From the NCBI RefSeq assembly GCF_016863095.1, contig NZ_BOOF01000025.1:62001-126000 (forward strand): a stretch of DNA of 64,000 nucleotides. Reading direction: 5' to 3'. The notes under the pieces are model-generated. The model was not told where the DNA came from, made no database searches, and saw only the letters and a list, made by a program, of their open reading frames with translations. The position numbers and the translations under genes are program-made. Position 1 is the stretch's first letter, and each line of letters begins with the position of its first letter. Shown here piece after piece: positions 1 through 10,917 of the stretch. Origin of the DNA: Microbispora siamensis. Its GTDB lineage: Bacteria; Actinomycetota; Actinomycetes; Streptosporangiales; Streptosporangiaceae.

Positions 1-1
1 T

Positions 2-277
2 GGCGACCGCATCGTGGTCCAGCCGCTTGAGGCCGAGCAGACCACCGCCTCCGGCCTGGTCATCCCGGACACCGCCAAGGAGAAGCCGCAGGAGGGCCGT
101 GTCCTCGCTGTGGGCCCGGGCAACTGGGACGAGGACGGCGAGAAGCGCATCCCGCTCGACGTCAAGGAGGGCGACGTCGTCCTCTACAGCAAGTACGGCG
201 GCACCGAGGTCAAGTACGGCGGCGAGGAGTACCTGGTGCTCTCGGCCCGCGACGTGCTCGCCATCATCGAGAAGTAG
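2..277 (+). CDS. groES: Co-chaperonin GroES (10 kDa), 5' end outside window
   Basis: GroES forms the heptameric lid that closes the GroEL folding chamber in the cytoplasm. The visible part starts at Gly-Asp-Arg-Ile-Val-Val-Gln-Pro and covers nearly the whole family length of about 100 residues; only the first few codons are missing. Family features seen are the mobile loop segment ([19 protein letters not shown]), the GRVLAVGPG turn, the [21 protein letters not shown] barrel strands and the terminal ILAIIEK-like end (VLAIIEK). groEL follows 67 bases downstream with no obvious terminator between them, so the two are probably co-transcribed. Any HrcA/CIRCE operator would lie upstream and cannot be checked here. 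An in-frame GTG at 14 is an internal valine, not the start. Confidence 0.97.
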   Translation, partial: GDRIVVQPLEAEQTTASGLVIPDTAKEKPQEGRVLAVGPGNWDEDGEKRIPLDVKEGDVVLYSKYGGTEVKYGGEEYLVLSARDVLAIIEK

Positions 278-344
278 GCCGCGCCGGCTTGTGGAGCCCC
301 GGGACCATGCGCCCGGGGCTCCGCGCGCTCACAAGGAGACCTGA

Positions 345-1970
<1,626 letters not shown>

Positions 1971-1990
1971 TCCCGCGCCTTCCGCGCATC

Positions 1991-2029
1991 GCGCCCCGCG
2001 CCCGCCCGCAAGGGTGGACCGCGGGGCGC
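1991..2029 (+). terminator. Hairpin after groEL
   Basis: A perfect 10-bp inverted repeat (GCGCCCCGCG at 1991-2000 and its complement at 2020-2029) encloses a 19-base loop, starting 21 bases after the groEL stop. A short T run (CTTTTCC) follows about 4 bases on. It likely ends the groES-groEL transcript. The rest of 1971-2284 holds no supported gene, only a second inverted repeat near 2166. Confidence 0.55.
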
Positions 2030-2165
2030 ACTGCTTTTCCGCCCTTTGCCCGTTCCGCGCGCGGACGGGCCGTCGCGGGCGAAGCCGGGCCGAAGGCAAT
2101 GCGAACGACCGGCACGCTTCTTTTTCCCTGTCAAGCCGTCCGGCGTATATCTCTCTTTTTGGGCA

Positions 2166-2190
2166 TTCCGGTTGGAATGTTCCAACGGAA
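2166..2190. promoter_or_regulatory. Inverted repeat upstream of the sigma gene
   Basis: TTCCGGTTGGAA (2166-2177) and TTCCAACGGAA (2180-2190) are near-perfect complements around a TG centre, with one bulged base. The inner GGAA-TG-TTCC is perfectly symmetric. It lies about 95 bases upstream of the sigma-factor ATG, a reasonable place for an operator or a 5' leader hairpin. No protein partner can be assigned from the sequence. Confidence 0.4.
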
Positions 2191-2284
2191 GAGTGATCAG
2201 GTGATTACCGAACGTTATCGCCGCGTCAATGTGACCAATCCGTAGCCGTTAACCATGACGACATGAACGATCGCGACGGGCATC

Positions 2285-2911
2285 ATGCCTAACGTGACCG
2301 AGGGATGCGTCGCCGACGCCGCAACTGGGGTAAGGCTTGCGACGAGATCGGATGAGCCCGACCTCAGGGAACTGACCAGCCTTGCCGTACAGGGAGATCG
2401 CACCGCGATCGAATCACTGCTGGGACACCTGCGCCCGATGGTGGTCCGCTACTGCAGGGCTCGACTGGGCAGGGTGTCCGGTCAGTATCACATCGCCGAC
2501 GACGTGGCCCAGGAGGTGTGCATCGCGGTGCTGTCGGCGCTGCCGCGCTACCGCGACATGGGCCGCCCGTTCGCCTCGTTCGTCTTCGGCATCGCCTCCC
2601 ACAAGGTGGCCGACGCGCTGCGCAGTTCGGTCCGCTCGGCCGTGCCGACGCAGGACCTGCCGGACGGGCCCGACGAGGGCCCCGGGCCGGAGGAGACGGT
2701 GGTGCGCTACATCGAGGCGCAGCACGCCCGCGACCTGCTCGCCCGGCTCCCGGACACGCAGCGCGAGCTTCTCATTCTGCGGGTGGTCTCGGGCCTGTCC
2801 GCCGAGGAGACGGGTAATGTACTCGGCATGTCACCAGGTGCCGTCCGGGTCGCGCAGCATCGTGCGCTCGCCAGGCTCCGGCAGCTGGCCGAGCTGGAGT
2901 CGATTGCGTGA
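2285..2911 (+). CDS. sigD: ECF sigma factor, SigD/ShbA type
   Basis: This 208-residue sigma-70 family protein has region 2 (about 40-110, including [20 protein letters not shown]) and region 4 (about 150-205, with the helix-turn-helix [21 protein letters not shown]). The two are joined by an acidic proline/glycine linker. Its position between groEL1 and guaB is that of M. tuberculosis sigD. It is also that of Streptomyces shbA, whose product drives transcription of the principal sigma gene hrdB. The orthology is inferred from order and sequence type. The ATG at 2285 has only a weak ribosome site; a GTG at 2294 is an alternative. Its stop overlaps the GTG of a short RsdA-like gene, so the pair is translationally coupled. 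Confidence 0.88.
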   Translation: MPNVTEGCVADAATGVRLATRSDEPDLRELTSLAVQGDRTAIESLLGHLRPMVVRYCRARLGRVSGQYHIADDVAQEVCIAVLSALPRYRDMGRPFASFVFGIASHKVADALRSSVRSAVPTQDLPDGPDEGPGPEETVVRYIEAQHARDLLARLPDTQRELLILRVVSGLSAEETGNVLGMSPGAVRVAQHRALARLRQLAELESIA

Positions 2912-3123
2912 CCACGAAACGTCGTCGTACGGCTCGCCACCTCGGGTCGTACGGCGATGCCGACGTGGAGGGCGACGTAATGCGGACGGACGCCGTCCTC
3001 GACGCGCTCGCCCGCCGCGAGCCGGTCGGCGGTACGGACGCCGCCATCCGGTTGCTCGGCGCGCTCGTGGCCGACGTGGACAGTCAGCGGCTCTCCTCCG
3101 TGTCGATCACGCCGTCCACGTAG
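2908..3123 (+). CDS. Short RsdA-like anti-sigma factor (sigma-binding segment only)
   Basis: This 71-residue ORF starts at a GTG overlapping the sigma stop (GTGA) and keeps G/C-rich third positions throughout. Residues about 25-58 ([16 protein letters not shown], then [15 protein letters not shown]) resemble the N-terminal SigD-binding segment of mycobacterial RsdA, which reads RTDLLLDALAEREEV at the same place. RsdA continues into a transmembrane helix and a long Pro/Ser-rich external domain. Here the frame ends straight after the binding segment, so the product would be a soluble cytoplasmic peptide. Its last 40 bases overlap the convergent DUF5319 gene. It may hold the sigma factor without membrane signalling (inference). 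It could also be a decayed full-length anti-sigma gene. Confidence 0.6.
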   Translation: MTTKRRRTARHLGSYGDADVEGDVMRTDAVLDALARREPVGGTDAAIRLLGALVADVDSQRLSSVSITPST

Positions 3124-3461
3124 CCCCGGGCGTACTCCCAGCTCACGTAGTCGGCCGGATCGGGCTGGTAGGCCGGCTCGTGCACCTGCGGCCGGCCGTT
3201 GTCGATCATCTGGCGCAGGTTGCCGCGCAGCAGGTCCCAGTCGAAGTAGTGTTGTTCGCCGCACTCCGGGCAGTCGAGGACGAGCCCGAGCACGCCCTGG
3301 GGTTCGAGCAGGGAACGGAAGACCTCCACGTCGGCGAGATCGGTCAGCGCCTCGTCGCGTTCCGCGAGCGTCAGCGGCTCCACGTCGTCGGGCGCTCCAA
3401 GCTCCGCCGCGGGGTCGTTGGGGTCATCCGCGAACGGGTCGCGGGGGACGTCTTCCAGCAC
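3084..3461 (-). CDS. DUF5319 family protein
   Basis: This conserved actinobacterial protein of unknown function has about 125 residues. It is recognisable by its acidic N-terminus (DPFADDPNDPA), the LEPQGVLGLVLDCPECGEQHYFDWDLLRGN core with a CxxC pair, and the C-terminal [21 protein letters not shown]. The CxxC plus nearby His could bind a metal. The same family member sits between rsdA and guaB2 in M. tuberculosis, so this is a syntenic position. The GTG at 3461 is chosen because AAGGTGGG lies just upstream; GTG at 3470 or a start at 3512 would only add non-family residues. Its 3' end overlaps the RsdA-like ORF by 40 bases. Confidence 0.82.
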   Translation of the reverse strand: MLEDVPRDPFADDPNDPAAELGAPDDVEPLTLAERDEALTDLADVEVFRSLLEPQGVLGLVLDCPECGEQHYFDWDLLRGNLRQMIDNGRPQVHEPAYQPDPADYVSWEYARGYVDGVIDTEESR

Positions 3462-3545
3462 GCATCCCACCTTATGACCACGGCCCCCTCCACGAGGATA
3501 AGTGCGCCTCATCTGCTCGTCGGGCCGCGCCCCGGGACGCGGGCG

Positions 3546-4550
3546 TCACAGCCAGCCGCGGCGGGCGGCCTCCACCCCGGCGTGGAAGCGGGACTGGGCC
3601 CCCAGCTCCGACATCGCCTCGGCGAACCTGGCCCGCACCGTGCGTACGGAGACTCCGAGGTGGCGGGCGATGGCGTCGTCGGACAGGCCGTGTGCGGCCA
3701 GCCGGAGCACCTGCAGCGCGTTGGTGTGCGGGGAGATCGGCGCGGCCCGGGCCCACAGCTCCTCGAACAGCGCCCGCAGCGCCCCCACCGCCACCGGGGC
3801 GTGGACCAGGTAGCAGTTGTAGGAGTGCTCGGGCAGCGGGACGCCCCACTCCGCGGGCAGCCCGGCGGTGCCGTCGCCGAGCGCGAAGAACCAGCTCGGC
3901 ACCGTGTCGAGGGCGCGCAGCCCCGCGCCCGCCGCGGAGAACCGCGCGCACACCTCTCGCAGGGCGGGCTCGGACACGGCGTCGAGCGCGACGACCATGC
4001 GCGGGCGCAGGATGCCGTCCTCGGCGGCCTGGATCCACTGGCCGCCGTACCCGTCCGCGAACCTGGCCATGGTGCGGCGGTCCGGCACGGCCATGACCAG
4101 CTCGGCGGGGGGCGCCTGCAGGGCGAGGCCGATCACGCTCTCGCAGAGCTCGTCCGCGCCGCTCACCGGCTCGACCGAGAACCGCCCGCTGCGCCAGTCA
4201 CGGCCCGCGTCGTAGTGATGGGCCAGACGGCCGGCCGCCGCGAGCACCTCGTCGATCTGGCGGGTCTCCCTGGCCATGCGGTCCAGCCTCTCGGCCACCA
4301 GCCGCCCGATCGCAGCGGCGGGATGGCGGGCGAGGAACTCCTCCCGCCGCCGGTTCACCGCGCCGAGCCGTACGAGTCCGTCCAGGGCGTCGAGCACGTC
4401 CTCGGCGGGCCGGTCGACCGCCTCGGCCAGTTCGGTCAACGTGGCGCGGTGCAGCCGCAGCATGGCCGTGTAGAGGGCCGCCTGGTCGGGGGAGAGGCCG
4501 AGGCTTTCGAAGGGGTCGGCCCGGGAGGCGGCGTTGCGCGTCGTACTCAT
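3546..4550 (-). CDS. TrmB-like/LuxR-type transcriptional regulator
   Basis: This 334-residue cytoplasmic DNA-binding protein has two helix-turn-helix regions. The N-terminal one (about 15-65, LGLSPDQAALYTAMLRL...) is a TrmB-like winged helix. The C-terminal LuxR-type one (about 270-325) includes HGLSDDAIARHLGVSVRTV. The middle (about 100-260) is a sensor-like domain without a receiver or kinase motif. This TrmB-LuxR layout is common in actinomycetes, usually without a known ligand. The ATG at 4550 follows GGAGCG; the open frame runs to 4802 but the extra N-terminus has no family character. The gene is not part of the conserved sigD-guaB order known from mycobacteria, so it is probably a lineage-specific insertion. 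Confidence 0.82.
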   Translation of the reverse strand: MSTTRNAASRADPFESLGLSPDQAALYTAMLRLHRATLTELAEAVDRPAEDVLDALDGLVRLGAVNRRREEFLARHPAAAIGRLVAERLDRMARETRQIDEVLAAAGRLAHHYDAGRDWRSGRFSVEPVSGADELCESVIGLALQAPPAELVMAVPDRRTMARFADGYGGQWIQAAEDGILRPRMVVALDAVSEPALREVCARFSAAGAGLRALDTVPSWFFALGDGTAGLPAEWGVPLPEHSYNCYLVHAPVAVGALRALFEELWARAAPISPHTNALQVLRLAAHGLSDDAIARHLGVSVRTVRARFAEAMSELGAQSRFHAGVEAARRGWL

Positions 4551-4972
4551 GCTCGCTCCGTCGGTGGTCACACTGGTCGCGCCGCGGCGCATTGGGCGCA
4601 CCGGTCCCACTGGCTCACTGTCCACTGGCTCACTGGTCCCTGGGAGAAAACGTTTCCCGGCATCCGGCGCGCCGACGTGCGCCCCATCCCCGACTCGCTT
4701 CGGGTCGCGAGAATAGCTCGGATTTTCCGCGCTGTCCGTCCCGTTCACACATTCGGCAGGGTTGAGCCGTGGCGGCTTTTGTATCGAAGTGAGGTTTCGC
4801 ATTTGTTTCGGGCGGAGTTTCGAGAGCCAGGAAATGCATCTTTGTGCAGTTGCACGTTACGCCATTGCGCGTGGACGCTCCGTGACGCATTCTTGACCCA
4901 GCGTTAGCCGGGAACGCCGCGTCTGCCGGGCGCGGAGGGGGGCTCGACGGGCGTGGCGGGCGCGACGCGGGG

Positions 4973-5008
4973 AAGTGGGGGGACCGGAAGCCGGTCCCCC
5001 CACTTTTT
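4973..5008. terminator. Strong intrinsic terminator upstream of guaB
   Basis: A perfect 15-bp stem (AAGTGGGGGGACCGG at 4973-4987 and its complement at 4991-5005) with a 3-base AAG loop runs straight into a T run (TTTTT at 5004-5008). It is the clearest rho-independent terminator in the window. No gene reads into it on the plus strand for over 1.5 kb, so it may insulate guaB or end an unannotated transcript. Confidence 0.8.
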
Positions 5009-5020
5009 GTGCCCTCCCCC

Positions 5021-6605
<1,585 letters not shown>

Positions 6606-6638
6606 CTCGTAGCGGAAGAAACGGAAAGAACAGGCGAT

Positions 6639-7757
6639 ATGACACAGGTGGAGATCGGGCGCGGCAAGAGCGGGCGGCGTGCCTACGCGCTGGACGAGAT
6701 CGGCATCGTGCCCTCCCGGCGCACCCGCGACCCGGAGGAGGTGTCGATCTCCTGGCAGATCGACGCCTACCGGTTCGACTCTCCGCTCGTGGCGAGCCCG
6801 ATGGACAGCGTCGTGTCGCCGCAGACGGCCATCGAGATCGGCCGCCTGGGCGGCCTCGGGGTGCTCGACCTCGAAGGGCTGTGGACCCGCTACGAGGACC
6901 CGGCGCCGCTCCTGGAGGAGGTCGCCACCCTCGACCGGGAGGCCGCGACCAGGCGGCTGCAGGAGATCTACACCGCGCCGATCAAGGACGAGCTGATCGG
7001 CCGGCGCATCGAGGAGATCCGCGCCGCCGGCGTCACGACCGCCGTACGGCTGTCGCCGCAGCGCACCGTGCAGCACCACAAGGCCGTGATCGACGCGGGC
7101 GTGGACATCTTCGTGATCCGCGGCACGACGGTCTCCGCCGAGCACGTCTCCGGCCGGGCCGAGCCGCTCAACCTCAAGCAGTTCATCTACGAGCTCGACG
7201 TCCCGGTGATCGTGGGCGGCTGCGCGACGTACACGGCGGCGCTGCACCTCATGCGCACCGGCGCGGCCGGCGTGCTGGTCGGCTTCGGCGGCGGCGCCTC
7301 GCACACCACCCGCAACGTGCTGGGCGTGGTCGTGCCGATGGCCACCGCGATCTCCGACGTGGCCGCGGCCCGCCGCGACTACATGGACGAGTCGGGCGGC
7401 CGCTACGTCCACGTCATCGCCGACGGCGGCATGGGCGGCTCCGGCGACATCGCCAAGGCGATCGCCTGCGGCGCCGACGCCGTCATGGTGGGCTCGCCGC
7501 TCGCGCGGGCCAGCGAGGCCCCCGGCCGCGGGTTCCACTGGGGCTCTGAGGCCCACCACCCCGAGCTGCCGCGCGGCAAGCGGGTCGAGTTCGGCACGAT
7601 CGGCACGCTGCGGGAGATCCTGCACGGCCCGTCGTCGCTGGCCGACGGCTCGATGAACCTGCTCGGCGCGCTGCGCCGCACGATGGCCACCGCCGGCTAC
7701 TCCGACCTCAAGGAGTTCCAGCGCGTCGAGGTGGTCGTCGCCCCGCCGCAGCGCTGA
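6639..7757 (+). CDS. guaB3: GuaB3 family IMP dehydrogenase-related protein
   Basis: This 372-residue TIM-barrel protein related to IMP dehydrogenase lacks CBS domains, as in the actinobacterial GuaB3 group found beside guaB. It opens with EIGRGKSGRRAYALDEIGIVP. Where true IMP dehydrogenases have a catalytic Cys in GPGSICTTR, it has GGGASHTTR, with His in that place. The usual thioimidate chemistry is therefore not possible as drawn. From memory the Streptomyces homologue has the same His, so this is a family trait, not a local mutation. Cyanobacterial GuaB3 has been reported to act as a GMP reductase; the role here is open. A strong hairpin terminator follows. Confidence 0.9.
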   Translation: MTQVEIGRGKSGRRAYALDEIGIVPSRRTRDPEEVSISWQIDAYRFDSPLVASPMDSVVSPQTAIEIGRLGGLGVLDLEGLWTRYEDPAPLLEEVATLDREAATRRLQEIYTAPIKDELIGRRIEEIRAAGVTTAVRLSPQRTVQHHKAVIDAGVDIFVIRGTTVSAEHVSGRAEPLNLKQFIYELDVPVIVGGCATYTAALHLMRTGAAGVLVGFGGGASHTTRNVLGVVVPMATAISDVAAARRDYMDESGGRYVHVIADGGMGGSGDIAKAIACGADAVMVGSPLARASEAPGRGFHWGSEAHHPELPRGKRVEFGTIGTLREILHGPSSLADGSMNLLGALRRTMATAGYSDLKEFQRVEVVVAPPQR

Positions 7758-7769
7758 GCCGCCGCCGGG

Positions 7770-7796
7770 AAGGCCGGGCCCGCCGGGCCCGGCCTT
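7770..7796 (+). terminator. Terminator after guaB3
   Basis: AAGGCCGGGC (7770-7779) pairs perfectly with GCCCGGCCTT (7787-7796) across a 7-base loop, followed by CGGCTTTCC. It sits 12 bases after the guaB3 stop and before the convergent nagA end, so it may serve both strands. Confidence 0.75.
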
Positions 7797-7814
7797 CGGC
7801 TTTCCGGGGATCGG

Positions 7815-8960
7815 TCAGGGGTGGCGCACCCACGCGCCGCGCTTCATCACGCCGCCGACGCCCAGGTCGTCGTCGAGCACCACGAGATCGGCGTACTTGC
7901 CGACCGTGATCGACCCGATCTCGCCGTCCAGGCCGAGCACGCGGGCGGGGGTGAGCGAGGCCATCAGCGCGGCGTCCACCAGGGAGCGCCCGGCCTCCCG
8001 CACGGTGCGGCGGAAGGCCACGTCCATCGTGAGCGTGCTGCCGGCGATCGACCCGCCTCCGGGAGTGTCGGAGGCGAGCCGGGCCACCCCGTCCACGACG
8101 TCGACGGTCATCGGGCCGAGCGGGTAGCGCCCGTCGCCCATGCCCGCCGCCGCCATCGCGTCCGTGATCAGCGCCGTACGGCCGGCGCCCGCGGCGTGCA
8201 TGGCCAGGCGCAGCATCGCCGGGTGGACGTGGACGCCGTCGTTGATCAGTTCGACGGTCACCCGCTCGTCCTGGAGCAGGGCGGCGATCGGTCCCGGCGC
8301 GCGGTGGCCGAGCGGCGGCATCGCGTTGTAGAGGTGGGTGGCCACGGTCGCCCCGGCGTCGATCCCCTCGATCGTCTGCTCGTAGCTCGCGTCGCTGTGA
8401 CCCAGCGCGGCGACCACGCCCTCGGCGGCGGCGTCCCTGATCACGTCGAGCGCGTTCGGCAGTTCGGGCGCGATCGTCAGCATGCGGACGTGGCCCCGCC
8501 CGGCCTTCACCAGCGCCCGGAACTCCGCCACGTCGGGCTCGCGCAGCAGCGTCGGCTCATGCGCGCCGCAACGCGACCTGGCGATGTACGGCCCCTCGAA
8601 GTGGATGCCGGCGATCAGGCCCTGCTCGCACAGGTCGGCGAGCGTCGCGGCGGCCCGCGCGAGCGTGTCGGGCGCGGCGGTGACGAGGCTCGCCATGAGG
8701 GTGGTCGAGCCGCGGCTCAGGTGGAAGGCCGCGACCGCGGCGGCGGTCTCCGGGTCGCCGTCGGGGAAGCTTCCGCCGGCGCCGCCGTGGCTGTGGATGT
8801 CGACGAAGCCGGGGACGACGGTGCGCCCGCCCAGGCCGAGCCCGTCGCGCGGGGCCTGCCCGCGCCCGATGTGGGTGATCCTGCCGTCCTCGATGGTGAG
8901 CCAGCCGTCGTGGACGCCGTCGGGAGTGACGACGCGGGCATCGGAGAGAGTCACGCTCAT
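7815..8960 (-). CDS. nagA: N-acetylglucosamine-6-phosphate deacetylase
   Basis: NagA removes acetate from GlcNAc-6-phosphate, feeding amino-sugar catabolism and cell-wall recycling in the cytoplasm. The 381-residue amidohydrolase has HSHGG (His about 56 and 58), the metal-ligand Glu in HFEGPY (about 122), GHSDAS (His about 188), THLYNAM (His about 209) and the catalytic Asp of LITDAMAAAGM (about 267). The ATG at 8960 follows GGAAGGA; the longer open frame to 9362 is low-quality sequence over the divergent promoter region. No nagB or nagE lies beside it, and I saw no DasR-type operator in the 193-base gap to glpD. Confidence 0.94.
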   Translation of the reverse strand: MSVTLSDARVVTPDGVHDGWLTIEDGRITHIGRGQAPRDGLGLGGRTVVPGFVDIHSHGGAGGSFPDGDPETAAAVAAFHLSRGSTTLMASLVTAAPDTLARAAATLADLCEQGLIAGIHFEGPYIARSRCGAHEPTLLREPDVAEFRALVKAGRGHVRMLTIAPELPNALDVIRDAAAEGVVAALGHSDASYEQTIEGIDAGATVATHLYNAMPPLGHRAPGPIAALLQDERVTVELINDGVHVHPAMLRLAMHAAGAGRTALITDAMAAAGMGDGRYPLGPMTVDVVDGVARLASDTPGGGSIAGSTLTMDVAFRRTVREAGRSLVDAALMASLTPARVLGLDGEIGSITVGKYADLVVLDDDLGVGGVMKRGAWVRHP

Positions 8961-9088
8961 GCCGCCATCCTTCCGCGTACGGCGCCCGACCGCCGCCCCG
9001 GGGCGGGATGACGGACCGGGGCGCGGCTCCTCAGGATTGTTCACCGACATTTCCGGAGATCCTTGGGAAAGGCGGCGGAAACGATGGA

Positions 9089-9116
9089 TTCCCGGGTAGC
9101 TACTCGCGGGTAGATT
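9089..9116 (+). promoter_or_regulatory. Candidate glpD promoter with palindrome
   Basis: TAGATT at 9111-9116 is a plausible -10 box with TTCCCG 16 bases upstream at 9089-9094. Between them lies CGGGTAGCTACTCG (9093-9106), 12 of 14 positions symmetric around GTAGCTAC, placed where a bound repressor would block the promoter. The distance to the glpD ATG leaves a leader of about 30 bases with GAAGGAG. Confidence 0.35.
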
Positions 9117-9153
9117 TACTCGGCAATGGCGAAAGCGGTACAGAAGGAGCCTT

Positions 9154-10914
9154 ATGACGGCGAGGATGGGGACGGCACGGCTCGGCCCGGCAGAACGTAC
9201 CGCCGCCCTGGCGCGGATGGAGGCGCAGGAACTCGACGTGGTCGTGATCGGCGGCGGCGTGGTCGGCGCCGGCGTCGCGCTCGACGCCGCAACCCGCGGA
9301 CTCTCGGTGGGCCTGGTGGAGGCGCGCGACTTCGCCTCGGGCACGTCGTCCCGGTCGTCCAAGCTGATCCACGGCGGGCTGCGCTATCTGGAGCAGCTCA
9401 ACTTCGACCTCGTCAGGGAGGCCCTGCGGGAGCGGTCGCTGCTGCTCAAGCGGATCGCGCCGCACCTGGTCAGGCCGGTGCCGTTCCTGTTCCCGCTCAC
9501 GCACGCGGGCTGGGAGCGGCCGTACATCGGAGCGGGACTCGCGCTCTACGACACGCTCGGGCTGTCCTTCGGCCTCACCCGGGGTGTGCCGGGGCACCGC
9601 CACCTGACCCGCCGCCAGGCGCTGCGGGTCGTCCCCTCGCTGCGCAGGTCGGCGTTCACCGGCGCCGTGCAGTACTGGGACGCCCAGGTCGACGACGCTC
9701 GTTTCGTGATGACCACGCTGCGCACCGCCGCGACGTACGGCGCGCACGTCGCCTCCCGGGTGCAGGCGGTCGGCTTCCTGCGTGAGGGGGAGCGGGTCAC
9801 CGGGGTGCGCGTGTGCGACCTGGAGACCGGCGCCGAGCTGGACGTGCGGGCCCGCCAGGTCGTCAACGCGACCGGCGTGTGGACCGACGACATCCAGCAA
9901 CTCGTCGGCGGCCGGGGGCAGATCCACGTGCGCGCGTCCAAGGGCATCCACCTCGTGGTGCCGCGCGACCGCATCCACTCCCTCACCGGCCTCATCATGC
10001 GCACCGAGAAGTCGGTGCTGTTCGTCATCCCCTGGGGCCGGCACTGGATCATCGGGACCACCGACACCCGCTGGAACCTCGACAAGGCGCACCCCGCGGC
10101 CTCGCGGGCGGACATCGACTACCTGCTCGACCGGGTCAACTCGGTGCTCTCGGTGCCGCTGACCAGGGACGACGTCGAAGGCGTGTACGCCGGGCTGCGG
10201 CCGCTGCTGGCCGGCGAGTCCGAGGAGACCTCCAAGCTCTCGCGCGAGCACGTCGTCACCCACCCCGTGCCCGGGCTGGTCATGGTGGCCGGCGGCAAGT
10301 TCACGACGTACCGGGTCATGGCGGCCGACGCCGTCGACGCGGTCGCGCACGGCCTCGACCAGCGCGTGCCGTCGTCCTGCACCGACCAGGTGCCGCTCGC
10401 GGGCGCGGAGGGCTACCAGGCCCTGTGGAACTCCCGCCACCGCATGGCGCGCTCCTCCGGGCTGCACGTGGCCAGGATCGAGCACCTGCTGGAGCGGTAC
10501 GGCTCGCTCATCGACGAGGTGCTGGCGCTCATCGAGAAGGATCCCTCGCTGGGCCGGCCCCTCGACGGCGCGGACGACTACCTGCGCGCGGAGATCGTGT
10601 ACGCGGCGACGCACGAGGGCGCCGGGCACCTCAACGACGCGCTGACGCGGCGCACCCGCATCTCGATCGAGACCTTCCACCGGGGGACCGCGGTCGCCCA
10701 GGAGGCCGCCGAGCTCATGGCCGGCCCGCTCGGCTGGGACGCCGATCAGGTCAAGCGCGAGGTCGAGTACTACACCAAGCGAGTCGAGGCGGAGCGGGCC
10801 TCCCAGGAGCAGGACACCGATCAGGAGGCCGACGCGATCCGCCTCGGCGCGCCGGAGATCGTCCCCGTCGCGCCCCCGCGTGATCTCGCCAAGGCGGGGG
10901 GAAACGGCAACTGA
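9154..10914 (+). CDS. glpD: Glycerol-3-phosphate dehydrogenase (FAD)
   Basis: This membrane-associated flavoprotein oxidises sn-glycerol-3-phosphate to dihydroxyacetone phosphate and passes electrons to quinone. The 586-residue product has the FAD dinucleotide fold VVVIGGGVVGAGVALDAA (about 29-46), the family signature SSKLIHGGLRYLEQ and the substrate/FAD segment GGKFTTYRVMA. The C-terminal helical domain, about 390-540, is present. A GAAGGAG site precedes the ATG. It is divergent from nagA and converges on the beta-propeller lipoprotein gene with only 3 bases between stops. No glpF or glpK is adjacent, so the glycerol-3-phosphate may come from lipid or teichoic-acid breakdown (inference). 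Confidence 0.95.
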   Translation: MTARMGTARLGPAERTAALARMEAQELDVVVIGGGVVGAGVALDAATRGLSVGLVEARDFASGTSSRSSKLIHGGLRYLEQLNFDLVREALRERSLLLKRIAPHLVRPVPFLFPLTHAGWERPYIGAGLALYDTLGLSFGLTRGVPGHRHLTRRQALRVVPSLRRSAFTGAVQYWDAQVDDARFVMTTLRTAATYGAHVASRVQAVGFLREGERVTGVRVCDLETGAELDVRARQVVNATGVWTDDIQQLVGGRGQIHVRASKGIHLVVPRDRIHSLTGLIMRTEKSVLFVIPWGRHWIIGTTDTRWNLDKAHPAASRADIDYLLDRVNSVLSVPLTRDDVEGVYAGLRPLLAGESEETSKLSREHVVTHPVPGLVMVAGGKFTTYRVMAADAVDAVAHGLDQRVPSSCTDQVPLAGAEGYQALWNSRHRMARSSGLHVARIEHLLERYGSLIDEVLALIEKDPSLGRPLDGADDYLRAEIVYAATHEGAGHLNDALTRRTRISIETFHRGTAVAQEAAELMAGPLGWDADQVKREVEYYTKRVEAERASQEQDTDQEADAIRLGAPEIVPVAPPRDLAKAGGNGN

Positions 10915-10917
10915 TCG

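Noticed and set aside
2382-4907. An 841-codon plus-strand frame through the sigma, DUF5319 and LuxR-type genes
   Set aside because: Composition is low-complexity and it conflicts with three supported genes.
8961-9153. DasR-type operator in the nagA-glpD gap
   Set aside because: No close match to the known 16-bp consensus was visible, only an unrelated GTAGCTAC palindrome.
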